DNA of 37,273 nucleotides from RUG563 sp045590215 (GCA_045590215.1 JAZNQO010000003.1:1-37273), one strand, 5' to 3'; counted from the stretch's first letter, positions 23,106-31,074 are shown. Notes: generated by a model not told the origin, from the sequence alone. A program made the numbers and translations.

Positions 23106-24893
23106 TTACATCATCAACAGCTGGCGCACCATGGTATCATGGTCAGGGGAAGAGAGCACCATTTCCTTCAAAAGCTGCCAGCTTTCTTCCGTGGATTTGC
23201 CGTTCAGTGCCGTGCGCACTTTTTCCGCCGCCTGCACTTCTTCCGGCAACAGCATCAAATTCGCCCGCTTCTGGCGGCAGGAAGCAGCATCAATCATCGT
23301 TTCCTGTCCGGCTATCAGCTTCGCCTGCAAATTGGCGGTGTTTTCCATTTCATCGGCCATCAGATCGTCCAAGGGATTCTTGCCGTTCACTTCCTGCAGG
23401 GCCACAATGGTCAAACTGCCGCCTTCTCTTGTGTTCCGTGCGGCGGCAAAGAACCGCCGGGCACGGGTCAGGCCGCCGGATACCAAGCCGCTTGGCAAAA
23501 GCCGGGCTGTCTGGGGCGCAGCGGTATTGCAGGCCTTGCAAAGCTTTGTCAGGCTGTTTACCAGCAAAATCACGTCTTTTTTCTGTTCCACCTGCCGCTG
23601 CGCCATTTCCAACACCATTTCAGCGGTTTTTACCGTCATTTCAGCAGGCAAATCAAAGGTGGCCGCATAGGTTTCGCCTTTGATGTTTTCAGAAAGCTCC
23701 GTCACTTCCTCCGGCCGTTCGTCCAGAAGGAGGGTCATCATCACGGCCTTGGGGGCAGAGGCAGACAGAGCAGCGGATAATTTCACCAGCAATTCTTCGG
23801 TGTTCACGCCGGGCTGTACATTCAAAAGCGCACGCTGACCAAGCGCAATGGGGCACATCAAATCCATCGTGCGCAGCAGCACATCGTCCTTATGCCGGGC
23901 GGAAAGGTTCAGCTTCCGCTTGGGATAGATGGCGGTCAGCTCTTCAAAGGAAGGCCTTTCCGTCTTCTCCTCCGGCTCTCTGCCATTCACTTCGGTAATA
24001 TATAAAAGGGCGTTATAGCGGTCGTTTTCCCGCTGGGGATGGGTTTTGCCGGCCACATAATCGCCGGTGCGCAGGCCATAACGCTTCACCTGCATATTCC
24101 CCACATAGATATCACTCTTGCCGGGCAGAAGGCCGTTCATCCGCAAAAAGCCAAAACCATCGGGCAGCACTTCCAGAATACCGGCGCAATCGCCACATTC
24201 GCCGGTCATCAGAATTTCGCTGGGGGATACTTCCCTCGGAGCCGGAGACGGCTGCTGGGGAGCGGCATAATCCGCCCGATAGGAGCCGAAATCGCTCCGG
24301 GGAGCGGTAGGCTGCTGCTGGGGAGGATTGTTATAATCCGGCCGGGGGTTATAGGCCGGCATTTCATTTTCCGGGCCGAACCGCTGATAAGAAGGCCGGG
24401 GCTGCTGGGGCCGTTGCTGGGGCGGAACGGCTGCGCTGCGAGGGGCAGCGGAAACAGGCCCGCGCTGATCCTGCCCTTGGAAGGAACGGGGCTGATTCCA
24501 TGTGTTATTGGTGGAAGGACGCTGATAGTTGTTGTTATACTGCCGGGGGTTATGCCAGGCACGGGAGCCTTCCATGGTAAAGGCCGGAGCCTTGGCGGAA
24601 ATGGTGTTCAAAGAAGAGGTGCCATTTGCCGGACGGGGCGCAACAGGCCGGACAGGCCGGGGATTATAGGCCGGCATTTCCCCGTCGCTTTCGTCAAACT
24701 CATCATCGGTAATGATGGAGGCATGGCGCACGGGCTGCGCTGCCTCTGGTTCTTCTTCGGGTTTATTCAGTGCCGCCACGGCATTTAATTTATCTACAAT
24801 GCCCTGCTTGCTGATGCCTGCGCCCAGCTTCACATTCATATCTTTGGCAACCTTCCGCAATTCCAGCACCGTCATTTTTTCAAACTCGCTCAT
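23106..24893 (-). CDS. Rho-family protein lacking the ATPase motifs
   Basis: 595 residues. Residues 1-43 are a Rho N-terminal helical domain (MTVLELRKVAKDMN). Residues 45-225 are a disordered stretch rich in Pro, Gln, Arg and Asn, with EMPAYNPRP at 72-80 and again at 177-185. Residues 235-305 are the cold-shock-like RNA-binding domain, well kept (DGFGFLRMNG, DIYVGN, LRTGDYVAGK). The RecA-like domain (330-595) aligns with Rho throughout (DERPEEVTEL 391-400, RRFFAAARN), but the Walker A Gly-Lys-Thr is replaced (VQPGVNTEE, 359-367) and the Walker B Asp is Asn446 in VILLVNSLTK. The Arg-rich SRKIAEKR region of Rho is also changed. RNA binding is likely; ATP-driven termination is not. The frame is intact. 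GGAGG is 7 nt upstream. Confidence 0.9.
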   Translation of the reverse strand: MSEFEKMTVLELRKVAKDMNVKLGAGISKQGIVDKLNAVAALNKPEEEPEAAQPVRHASIITDDEFDESDGEMPAYNPRPVRPVAPRPANGTSSLNTISAKAPAFTMEGSRAWHNPRQYNNNYQRPSTNNTWNQPRSFQGQDQRGPVSAAPRSAAVPPQQRPQQPRPSYQRFGPENEMPAYNPRPDYNNPPQQQPTAPRSDFGSYRADYAAPQQPSPAPREVSPSEILMTGECGDCAGILEVLPDGFGFLRMNGLLPGKSDIYVGNMQVKRYGLRTGDYVAGKTHPQRENDRYNALLYITEVNGREPEEKTERPSFEELTAIYPKRKLNLSARHKDDVLLRTMDLMCPIALGQRALLNVQPGVNTEELLVKLSAALSASAPKAVMMTLLLDERPEEVTELSENIKGETYAATFDLPAEMTVKTAEMVLEMAQRQVEQKKDVILLVNSLTKLCKACNTAAPQTARLLPSGLVSGGLTRARRFFAAARNTREGGSLTIVALQEVNGKNPLDDLMADEMENTANLQAKLIAGQETMIDAASCRQKRANLMLLPEEVQAAEKVRTALNGKSTEESWQLLKEMVLSSPDHDTMVRQLLMM

Positions 24894-25084
24894 ACCTATC
24901 CTCCAGAAAATTTCATATCAGAAAAGTCAAACTGAAAAAAACAAGCGCGTTGCGCTCATCCTCTTTTGCAATGCAATCCCTTCAGGATCAAATGCACATC
25001 CGGGTTATACGCCTCAATACAGTCTTCCTCATTTCGTCAGAAAAATAAGCGTTCCAATCAACAGATGATCTTCTACTTGCCTGT
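24894..25084 (-). other. Leader of the rho-like gene
   Basis: About 185 nt of untranslated leader between the predicted promoter and the rho-like ATG. I see no strong terminator or known riboswitch, only a small GCGC/GCGC hairpin near 24945. Long leaders are usual for rho genes, which are often autoregulated, so this is a plausible control region. Confidence 0.4.
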
Positions 25085-25113
25085 ATTATAGCAGAATCAC
25101 CCCCTCAAATCAA
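25085..25113 (-). promoter_or_regulatory. Promoter of the rho-like operon
   Basis: TTGATT (25108-25113) and TATAAT (25085-25090) on the minus strand, spacer 17 nt. Confidence 0.75.
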
Positions 25114-25203
25114 CGGATTTTCAAAAAATTCCTGCATTTTCTATGTTCCGGAAAGGCTTGTTTTTTTGTTGCATACAAGCTTGGTTGTTCATCCAATTGT
25201 TCC

Positions 25204-25227
25204 GGGAGAAAAAGCATCGTTTCTCCC
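25204..25227. repeat. GGGAGAAA/TTTCTCCC hairpin before the glyS promoter
   Basis: A perfect 8-bp inverted repeat with an 8-nt loop, directly upstream of the glyS -35 box. It resembles the other intergenic hairpins, but its function here is unclear. Confidence 0.5.
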
Positions 25228-25256
25228 TTGACAAATAAGGCCGAAACAGGGATAAT
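25228..25256 (+). promoter_or_regulatory. Promoter of glyS
   Basis: TTGACA (25228-25233) and GATAAT (25251-25256), spacer 17 nt. The predicted start of transcription is only about 20 nt before the GTG, leaving no room for a T-box. Confidence 0.82.
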
Positions 25257-25282
25257 AGACAAGATAAACCAAAGGAAAGCGA

Positions 25283-26680
25283 GTGTGTAAGAAAATGGCA
25301 CCTTTGACGATGGATAAGCTGAAGGCTCTTTGCCAGAATCGCGGCTTCATTTTTGCCGGCAGTGAAATTTACGGCGGCCTGGCCAATACCTGGGATTTTG
25401 GCCCCTTGGGCGTGGAATTCAAAAACAACATCAAAAAAGCCTGGTGGCAAAAGTTCGTCCAGGAAAGCAAATATAATATCGGGCTGGATTGCGGTATTCT
25501 GATGAACCGCGAAGTTTGGGTTGCTTCCGGCCACGTTGGCGGCTTCAACGACCCCCTGATGGACTGCAAGGCCTGCAAGGCCCGTTTCCGTGCGGATAAG
25601 CTCATCGAAGATTTCACAAACGGTGCCGAAACCGGTGACGGCTGGAAGAACGAAGAGCTGGAAGCTTACATCAACGAGCACGATATTAAGTGCCCCGTTT
25701 GCGGCAAGAAGGATTTTACCGGCATCCGCCAGTTTAACCTCATGTTCAAAACCCATCTGGGCGTGAACGAAGCCTCTGCTTCCGAAGTGCTGCTGCGTCC
25801 CGAAACGGCACAGGGCATTTTTGTCAATTTCCTCAACGCCATGCGCACCACCCGCAAGAAGCTGCCGGCCGGTATCTGCCAGATCGGTAAGTCCTTCCGC
25901 AATGAAATCACCCCCGGTAACTTCATCTTCCGTGTGCTCGAATTTGAGCAGATGGAGCTGGAATTCTTCTGCAAGCCCGGCGAAGATCTGGAATGGTTCA
26001 ATTATTGGCGCACGTTCTGCAAGAACTGGCTTTTGAACCTGGGCATCAAGGAAGAAGCCCTGCGGCTTCGTGACCATGAGCCCGAAAAGCTGGCTTTCTA
26101 TTCCAAGGCCACCACGGACTTTGAATATCTCTTCCCCTTCGGCTGGGGCGAGCTCTGGGGCATTGCCGACCGTACCGATTACGACCTCAAGCAGCACATG
26201 AACCACTCCGGCAAGTCCATGGAATATCTGGATCCCATGACGGGCGAAAAGTTTGTTCCCTACTGCGTGGAGCCCTCCGTGGGCGTGGAGCGTCTGGTTC
26301 TGGCCTTCCTGTGCAACGCTTACGACGAAGAAGTGCTGGACGAAGAAAAGAACGATGTGCGCACTGTACTGCACCTGCATCCTGCTCTGGCTCCCTTCAA
26401 GGCCGCCGTTCTGCCCCTGCAGAAAAACAAGCTGGGTGGCCTGGCCAGTGAAATCCATGCGGAGCTTGCCAAGTATTTCCCCGTGGATTACGACGAAACC
26501 GGCTCCATCGGCAAGCGTTATCGCCGTCAGGACGAAGTGGGCACCCCCGTGTGCATCACCGTAGACTTTGAAACCGAAGAAACCGGCACCGTCACCGTCC
26601 GTGACCGTGATACCATGGAACAAAAGCGTATCGCCATCACCGAGCTCCGCTCCTATCTGGAAGAAATGCAGCGGTTCTGA
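25283..26680 (+). CDS. glyS: Glycyl-tRNA synthetase, single-chain dimeric type
   Basis: 465 residues. Class II motifs: GSEIYGGLANTWDFGPLG near the N-terminus, the family segment WVASGHVGGF, motif 2 (SFRNEITPGNFIFRVLEFEQ), GWGELWGIADRTDYDL, and motif 3 (EPSVGVERLVLAFL). The C-terminal anticodon-binding domain has PLQKNKLGG. This is the alpha-2 type, unlike the two-gene glyQ/glyS form. The GTG at 25283 is favoured because AAGGA is 6 nt upstream; the ATG at 25295 lacks a site at normal distance, though homologues often start near it. A terminator follows at once. Confidence 0.97.
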   Translation: MCKKMAPLTMDKLKALCQNRGFIFAGSEIYGGLANTWDFGPLGVEFKNNIKKAWWQKFVQESKYNIGLDCGILMNREVWVASGHVGGFNDPLMDCKACKARFRADKLIEDFTNGAETGDGWKNEELEAYINEHDIKCPVCGKKDFTGIRQFNLMFKTHLGVNEASASEVLLRPETAQGIFVNFLNAMRTTRKKLPAGICQIGKSFRNEITPGNFIFRVLEFEQMELEFFCKPGEDLEWFNYWRTFCKNWLLNLGIKEEALRLRDHEPEKLAFYSKATTDFEYLFPFGWGELWGIADRTDYDLKQHMNHSGKSMEYLDPMTGEKFVPYCVEPSVGVERLVLAFLCNAYDEEVLDEEKNDVRTVLHLHPALAPFKAAVLPLQKNKLGGLASEIHAELAKYFPVDYDETGSIGKRYRRQDEVGTPVCITVDFETEETGTVTVRDRDTMEQKRIAITELRSYLEEMQRF

Positions 26681-26685
26681 TAAAC

Positions 26686-26714
26686 AAAAGGACAGTCCAT
26701 CGGCTGTCCTTTTT
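26686..26714 (+). terminator. Terminator of glyS
   Basis: AAAAGGACAG and CTGTCCTTTTT form a stem with an 8-nt loop and a T run, 5 nt after the stop codon. Confidence 0.92.
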
Positions 26715-26730
26715 CAATACAAAAAAGGAA

Positions 26731-26759
26731 CGGACATTTTCCCGAAAATATGCTATGCT
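26731..26759 (+). promoter_or_regulatory. Probable promoter of cysK
   Basis: TATGCT (26754-26759) with TGC before it forms an extended -10; CGGACA (26731-26736) is a weak -35 at 17 nt. Confidence 0.55.
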
Positions 26760-26795
26760 TATATTATCCAAGCAAAGAAACCGGAGGGAAACCCC

Positions 26796-27719
26796 ATGCG
26801 AATTTTTGATTCGGCGGAGCAATTGATCGGCAGCACGCCCCTTGTGCATTTGAAACGGATGGAAATGAGCCATGATGCACAAGCCGTTCTTCTTGCCAAA
26901 ATAGAAATGATGAACCCCGGCGGTTCGGTGAAGGACCGGGTGGGGTTGGAAATGATTGACGATATGGAAAGAAGGGGCCTTTTGAAGGAAGGCGGCGTCA
27001 TCATCGAGCCCACTTCCGGCAATACCGGCATCGGCCTTGCCTTGGTGTGCGCCCTGCGTGGGTATCGCCTCGTTATCGTCATGCCGGATTCCATGAGCCC
27101 GGAACGGCGGAAGGTGATGCAGGCTTTGGGGGCGGACGTGATTCTCTCCCCCGGCAAGGACGGCATGGCTGGCTGCATTTCCATTGCCGAAAAGCTGCAA
27201 AAGGAAACCCCCGGCAGCGTCATTGCCGGGCAGTTTGATAACCCGGCCAACCCTGCCGCCCATTATCGCACCACCGGCCCGGAAATCTGGCAGGATACCG
27301 ATGGGCAGGTGGATATTTTCGTGGCCGGGGTGGGCACCGGCGGCACGCTGACTGGTACCGCCAAATATCTGAAAGAGAAAAATCCTGCTGTGCAGGTGAT
27401 TGCCGTGGAGCCTGACGCCTCTCCTCTGCTTTCCGGCGGTAAGGCAGGCCCCCATGGCCTGCAGGGCATCGGAGCAAATTTCATTCCTTCCATTCTGGAT
27501 ACGAAGATTTACGATGAAGTGATTCCCGTCACCGAAGCGGACGCTTACGCTGCCGCCCGGGAGCTGGGCAAAAAGGAAGGGCTGCTGTGTGGCATCTCTG
27601 CCGGGGCCGCCCTTCATGCAGCCTTGGAGGTAAGCAAACGCCCGGAAAACGCAGGCAAACGCATTGTGGTGCTGCTGCCCGATACCGGCGACCGCTATCT
27701 GTCCACCGATTTATTCTGA
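26796..27719 (+). CDS. cysK: Cysteine synthase A (O-acetylserine sulfhydrylase)
   Basis: 307 residues. The pyridoxal phosphate lysine lies in NPGGSVKDRVG, the substrate loop is EPTSGNTGIGLA, the phosphate loop is GVGTGGTLTGT, and the C-terminus has GISAGAALHAAL. It makes cysteine from O-acetylserine and sulfide, continuing the pathway begun by cysE at 13766. A GGAGGG site is 5-7 nt before the ATG. It is transcribed alone, between the glyS terminator and its own. No T-box is seen here, so cysK is probably not controlled by tRNA charging as cysE is. Confidence 0.97.
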   Translation: MRIFDSAEQLIGSTPLVHLKRMEMSHDAQAVLLAKIEMMNPGGSVKDRVGLEMIDDMERRGLLKEGGVIIEPTSGNTGIGLALVCALRGYRLVIVMPDSMSPERRKVMQALGADVILSPGKDGMAGCISIAEKLQKETPGSVIAGQFDNPANPAAHYRTTGPEIWQDTDGQVDIFVAGVGTGGTLTGTAKYLKEKNPAVQVIAVEPDASPLLSGGKAGPHGLQGIGANFIPSILDTKIYDEVIPVTEADAYAAARELGKKEGLLCGISAGAALHAALEVSKRPENAGKRIVVLLPDTGDRYLSTDLF

Positions 27720-27730
27720 AATAAATAGAA

Positions 27731-27772
27731 GCTGCCTCACAAAGCTCTTTCAGGCCTGTGAGGCAGCATTTT
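27731..27772. terminator. Terminator of cysK, possibly bidirectional
   Basis: GCTGCCTCACA and TGTGAGGCAGC form a perfect 11-bp stem followed by ATTTTT on the plus strand. It lies between converging genes and could also stop the DUF2812 operon. Confidence 0.9.
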
Positions 27773-27836
27773 TGGGGTAGGGGAGTGCATGGCACGCCCT
27801 TTTTTGAATGCCCCGCATGAGCGGAGGCAATCCGCT

Positions 27837-28763
27837 TTAGTCCAGTTCCATCTTGATATCAAAGCCGCCGCCTGCAAAATCGGACAGATAGATGTTATAG
27901 ACACCCTTTTTCAGTTTCAGGCACAGGTTGTCTTCCTCAATCTCCGTATCGCTTGCGGTATAGATGACGTTCTTTTCCGCATCTGTCAGGGTGATGGTCA
28001 GCGGATTTTCTGCCCTCACATCCAAATCCAGATAATAGTTATCGGCATATTTTACGTCAAAAGCGTACCAACATTCCGCCTGTTCCAAATCAGCCGGGAT
28101 GCTTTCCGTTTGGGTGTAGCTGGTGATGACCGTAGACGGGCGTGCCACTTCCAATGCACACCAGCCCATGTTGCCTAAAACCAACACCGCCAGAAACAGA
28201 AGCAGCTTCCAAGTGTCATAGGGAACGGCCTCCCCATTGGCACTGCGGCGAATCATGATGACCCCACGAATGAAGAATCCGGCCGTAATCAGTGTGGTCA
28301 GCATATGCACAAGGGTGGGCCAGCAAGGCTGAATCACCATATCCACTACCCGAGTCAGGGCCATCAGCCCCATGATAATGGCAATGATCAGGGCAATTCG
28401 TCCCCAACGATTGGCCATGGCCATCCGGGAATCGTTATCGGTGAAGATTTCGTATTCCACAGGGTCTGCCTTTTCGTCATAGGGCTTGCGGAAATAGAAC
28501 CAGCCGTTGAAGGTTTCGTTCATGTATTCCCAGCCCTGCTCCCGGAACGTTTCCAGATACCGGGGCTTATCTTCCACACGGCCTGGAAAATCCAGCTGAT
28601 AGCGATAGCGGATGGACGGGTCATAGCGGAATTTGCTGCTGAAACAGCCGCCCCGAAGCAGCTGCCATCCAGCATCGGAGGCACTGTTTAAGTCTGCTAC
28701 TTCCTGCTTCCAGTTCCAAGCAGCATATACCTTATGAGAACGCTTGATTTCACCTGTTTTCAT
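27837..28763 (-). CDS. DUF2812-domain membrane protein
   Basis: 308 residues. Residues about 8-105 form a DUF2812 domain (AAWNWKQEVADLN, SDAGWQLLRGG, REQGWEYMNETFNGWFYFRK). Three membrane segments follow (about 123-145, 150-170, 187-205), and a beta-rich C-terminal domain (about 225-308) that may lie outside. The function of DUF2812 proteins is unknown; they are usually found behind a PadR repressor, as here (12 nt gap). It is probably the regulated target of that repressor, perhaps responding to envelope or small-molecule stress, which is inference. Confidence 0.87.
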   Translation of the reverse strand: MKTGEIKRSHKVYAAWNWKQEVADLNSASDAGWQLLRGGCFSSKFRYDPSIRYRYQLDFPGRVEDKPRYLETFREQGWEYMNETFNGWFYFRKPYDEKADPVEYEIFTDNDSRMAMANRWGRIALIIAIIMGLMALTRVVDMVIQPCWPTLVHMLTTLITAGFFIRGVIMIRRSANGEAVPYDTWKLLLFLAVLVLGNMGWCALEVARPSTVITSYTQTESIPADLEQAECWYAFDVKYADNYYLDLDVRAENPLTITLTDAEKNVIYTASDTEIEEDNLCLKLKKGVYNIYLSDFAGGGFDIKMELD

Positions 28764-28775
28764 CGTCTTTCTCCT

Positions 28776-29081
28776 TTATTCCACATGGGCTAACATTCTT
28801 TTCAGCCGCCCGATTTCTGTTTCAAGTGCTTCTTTGCCTGCGTCCGTCAGGGTGTAGAGCCGCCTGCGCTCCATACCCTCGCCCTGCCCCATGATTTCCC
28901 GAATCCAGCCTTTTTTCATCATATTGCCGGTGGCTCCGTACATGGTGCCCGAACCGATTTTCACATCACCTCCGGACAGGCTCTCCGTCATTTGCATGAT
29001 ACCATAGCCGTGCAGATCGCCTTTGGAAAGGCACAAGAGAATGTAATAGTAACTTTCTGACATGGGTTCCGATTTTTTCAC
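28776..29081 (-). CDS. PadR-family transcriptional repressor
   Basis: 101 residues, the short PadR form (subfamily s2-like). Winged helix: YYILLCLSKGDLHGYGIM, the recognition region GSGTMYGATGNMMKKGWI and RRRLYTLTDAGKEAL in the wing. The start is a GTG at 29081 with AAGGAGG 7 nt upstream; longer in-frame starts would translate the operator. It heads a two-gene operon with the DUF2812 protein. Two palindromes in its promoter point to autorepression. The ligand is unknown. Confidence 0.92.
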   Translation of the reverse strand: MKKSEPMSESYYYILLCLSKGDLHGYGIMQMTESLSGGDVKIGSGTMYGATGNMMKKGWIREIMGQGEGMERRRLYTLTDAGKEALETEIGRLKRMLAHVE

Positions 29082-29113
29082 AGATACCCCTCCTTGCTTC
29101 ATTGTGTCGTCCG

Positions 29114-29151
29114 ACGATATATATCGTACCACGACATATGTCGTCTGTCAA
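29114..29151 (-). promoter_or_regulatory. PadR operon promoter with two overlapping palindromic operators
   Basis: On the minus strand TTGACA (29146-29151) and TACGAT (29123-29128) are 17 nt apart. Two perfect 14-bp palindromes lie on the promoter: ACGATATATATCGT (29114-29127) over the -10 box and ACGACATATGTCGT (29131-29144) in the spacer, 17 bp centre to centre. They share ACGA/TCGT ends, as expected for sites of one dimeric repressor, most likely the PadR protein. Confidence 0.85.
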
Positions 29152-29184
29152 CATATTTTTTGAAAAAATTTTTATTTTTTTGAA

Positions 29185-29228
29185 AAAGAAAAAAAGCTGC
29201 TGCTTTTCAGCAACAGTCCAGACTGTTG
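29185..29228 (-). terminator. Overlapping stem-loops with minus-strand T run
   Basis: On the minus strand the palindrome CAACAGTC-TG-GACTGTTG (29211-29228) is followed by the TGCTG/CAGCA hairpin (29198-29212) and then GCTTTTTTTC. It looks like a terminator for transcripts coming from the right. Confidence 0.6.
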
Positions 29229-29664
29229 AAAAACCCTTCTGGGGATATGTGAAGGGCTGCAGTTCCGCAACCTCAATAGTCGCTTTGCCCCTTTTCAGGG
29301 GGAATTCTCCTTTTCGCCTGATTCCTCCGCTTCGCTGCATCCGCCACAGGCGGCGCATTGGCTCCGTTCCCTTCGTTTTTAATTCGCTGGGGTAGCAGGG
29401 TTTACATGATTCCTTGGCATTGCAATTGCTTTTGCAAAGCCGTTAGAAAGGGGCAATGCCACCCGTTCCGAGAAGTGCCCATAACACTTTCTCTATCAAT
29501 TTGCGTTCATAAAAAAGGTTCCCAGCTTCATCCCGCGGGATGTGCTGAAAACCCATTTTTATAGGAAACATAAGACGAGCAACAGGCTATCCGAGAGCAT
29601 CCAAAAATGCAATGCAGCGCATGCGATGATTCCAGAAAAACAGCTTTAGCAGATTTTCAATCGC
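29229..29664. other. Non-coding stretch, possible gene remnant
   Basis: No convincing gene is visible. On the minus strand a short open frame reads RRSGGIRRKGEFPLKRGK and runs into the stem-loops, without a ribosome site or start. It looks like a decayed fragment or dispersed repeat. Small hairpins such as CATCCCGCGGGATG (about 29530-29543) also occur. Confidence 0.4.
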
Positions 29665-30831
29665 TTATTTACCGCCCAGCAGCTTGTTCCACGGGCTGCG
29701 ATAAACTTCGATGGCCTTGGCCGGGCACATTTCCTGGCAGCAATAGCAGCGGATACATTTGTGATAGTCATACTTGGCCTTTTTGCCGTTGCCTGCATGC
29801 ACGGCTTTTTGAGGCACCGGGCAGCTTTCCTCGCACACGCCGCAGCCGATGCACTTTTTCAAATCCACCTTGGGACGATGCTGCAAGAAGGGCAGCAGGG
29901 GCATGAACTTGGCCAGCAGGTTCTTTTTCATGGTGCCACGGAAAACGTCGAAATGATCATTGCCGAACTGCTGCTTGGCTTGCGAAACGGTGATTTCGCC
30001 ATCCGGCGTCACAATGGTAATTTCATTCTCTTCCATCACGCCAAGGCCTGCCTTTACTGCGCTTTCGCAGGTGGGCACCTGATGGGGATCCAGATGGATG
30101 AGGGCGGAAAAAACGCTGTCCAGTGCCACGGGATCCAAGGAAAAGAGCAGCATGTTCATGGGCGTTGGCGTGCCGGAAGAAGGGCCATTGCCTTCCATGG
30201 CCATGATGCCGTCCATGATGTGCAGCCGGGGATTGACGCACTTGTTGAGGTCAGCCAGCATATCGGCGAAGGTTTCGCTGCTGGGGAAATGGGCGTGGCC
30301 GGTGGCCTTATTGACGCCGGTGATGCAGCCGTACATATTTTTGACCGCCCCTGTGATGCGCTCCAAGGCATGGGTTTTCATTTTGCAAAGATTGACAAGC
30401 GCATCTGTTTCCTGCACCGCCTTGCACAGATAAAAGCTCTTGCAGGCTGTGCCCTCCGCAAAATGCACCACGGAGCCGGAGGAAAAATCCCCGGCCGGAA
30501 CAGCCCAATGACGGGCGGCTTCCGCAATGCCGCAGGCTTCCGCCGCTTTTTCGGGGGTGGTGGTGGGGTTGCCGGGGCTATCGCCGTAGGAAAGATGGGC
30601 ATAGCCTTCCTCACGCAGCACTTTGCAGACAGCAGAAAAAACTGCCGGGTGAGTGGTGATGGCTCTTTGGGGCAGGGCACGGGCCAAGAGATTGGGCTTG
30701 AGCAGGATTTTTTCTTCCTTGCCGATGATCGTTTCAAGGCCGCCCAGCAACTCAAGACCCTGCCGTACGGCGGCGTCCACTTTTTCCTGTTCATAGCTGT
30801 CAATGGGGATCAGCACCACGGTATGTTTCAT
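29665..30831 (-). CDS. DUF362 protein with two 4Fe-4S clusters
   Basis: 388 residues. The DUF362 domain fills residues about 5-300 (ILLKPNLLA, GDSPG, LVNLCKMKTH, GAVKNMYGCITG, MDGIMAMEGNGPSSGTP). A C-terminal ferredoxin module has two four-cysteine motifs, CIGCGVCEESCP and CIRCYCCQEMCP. Such proteins are annotated as iron-sulfur or polyferredoxin-like; the reaction is unknown, and a redox role is inferred. The ATG at 30831 is chosen because AAGGA precedes it by 9 nt; the longer frame reads through the tRNA terminator. It lies downstream of the two tRNA genes. Confidence 0.88.
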   Translation of the reverse strand: MKHTVVLIPIDSYEQEKVDAAVRQGLELLGGLETIIGKEEKILLKPNLLARALPQRAITTHPAVFSAVCKVLREEGYAHLSYGDSPGNPTTTPEKAAEACGIAEAARHWAVPAGDFSSGSVVHFAEGTACKSFYLCKAVQETDALVNLCKMKTHALERITGAVKNMYGCITGVNKATGHAHFPSSETFADMLADLNKCVNPRLHIMDGIMAMEGNGPSSGTPTPMNMLLFSLDPVALDSVFSALIHLDPHQVPTCESAVKAGLGVMEENEITIVTPDGEITVSQAKQQFGNDHFDVFRGTMKKNLLAKFMPLLPFLQHRPKVDLKKCIGCGVCEESCPVPQKAVHAGNGKKAKYDYHKCIRCYCCQEMCPAKAIEVYRSPWNKLLGGK

Positions 30832-30856
30832 TTTCGCACATCCTTCTCTTATAAAC

Positions 30857-30886
30857 AAAAACCCAAGTGCCGTATGACACTTGGGC
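30857..30886 (-). terminator. Terminator of the tRNA operon
   Basis: CCCAAGTG and CACTTGGG form an 8-bp stem followed on the minus strand by TTTTTGTTT, 3 nt after the tRNA-Met 3' end. Confidence 0.88.
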
Positions 30887-30888
30887 AA

Positions 30889-30965
30889 TGGTGGCTCCGA
30901 TCTGACTCGAACAGATGACACTCCGGGTATGAACCGAATGCTCTAGCCAACTGAGCTACGGAGCC
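30889..30965 (-). tRNA. tRNA-Met (CAT), elongator type
   Basis: 77 nt with CCA encoded. Acceptor GGCTCCG/CGGAGCC, D arm GCTC...GAGC, anticodon stem TTCGG/CCGGA with loop TTCATAC (anticodon at 30929-30931), T arm ATCTG-TTCGAGT-CAGAT. The loop sequence fits elongator methionine rather than the CAT isoleucine tRNA. Confidence 0.93.
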
Positions 30966-30968
30966 AAA

Positions 30969-31045
<77 letters not shown>

Positions 31046-31074
31046 ACGAATGCGCTTCGTTCGACGCACGATAA

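Noticed and set aside
24894..25282. T-box or glycine riboswitch for glyS
   Set aside because: The consensus promoter at 25228-25256 leaves only about 20 nt of leader.
25121..26623. Minus-strand open frame of 500 codons opposite glyS
   Set aside because: Antisense shadow of glyS with no start signal; glyS motifs are complete on the plus strand.
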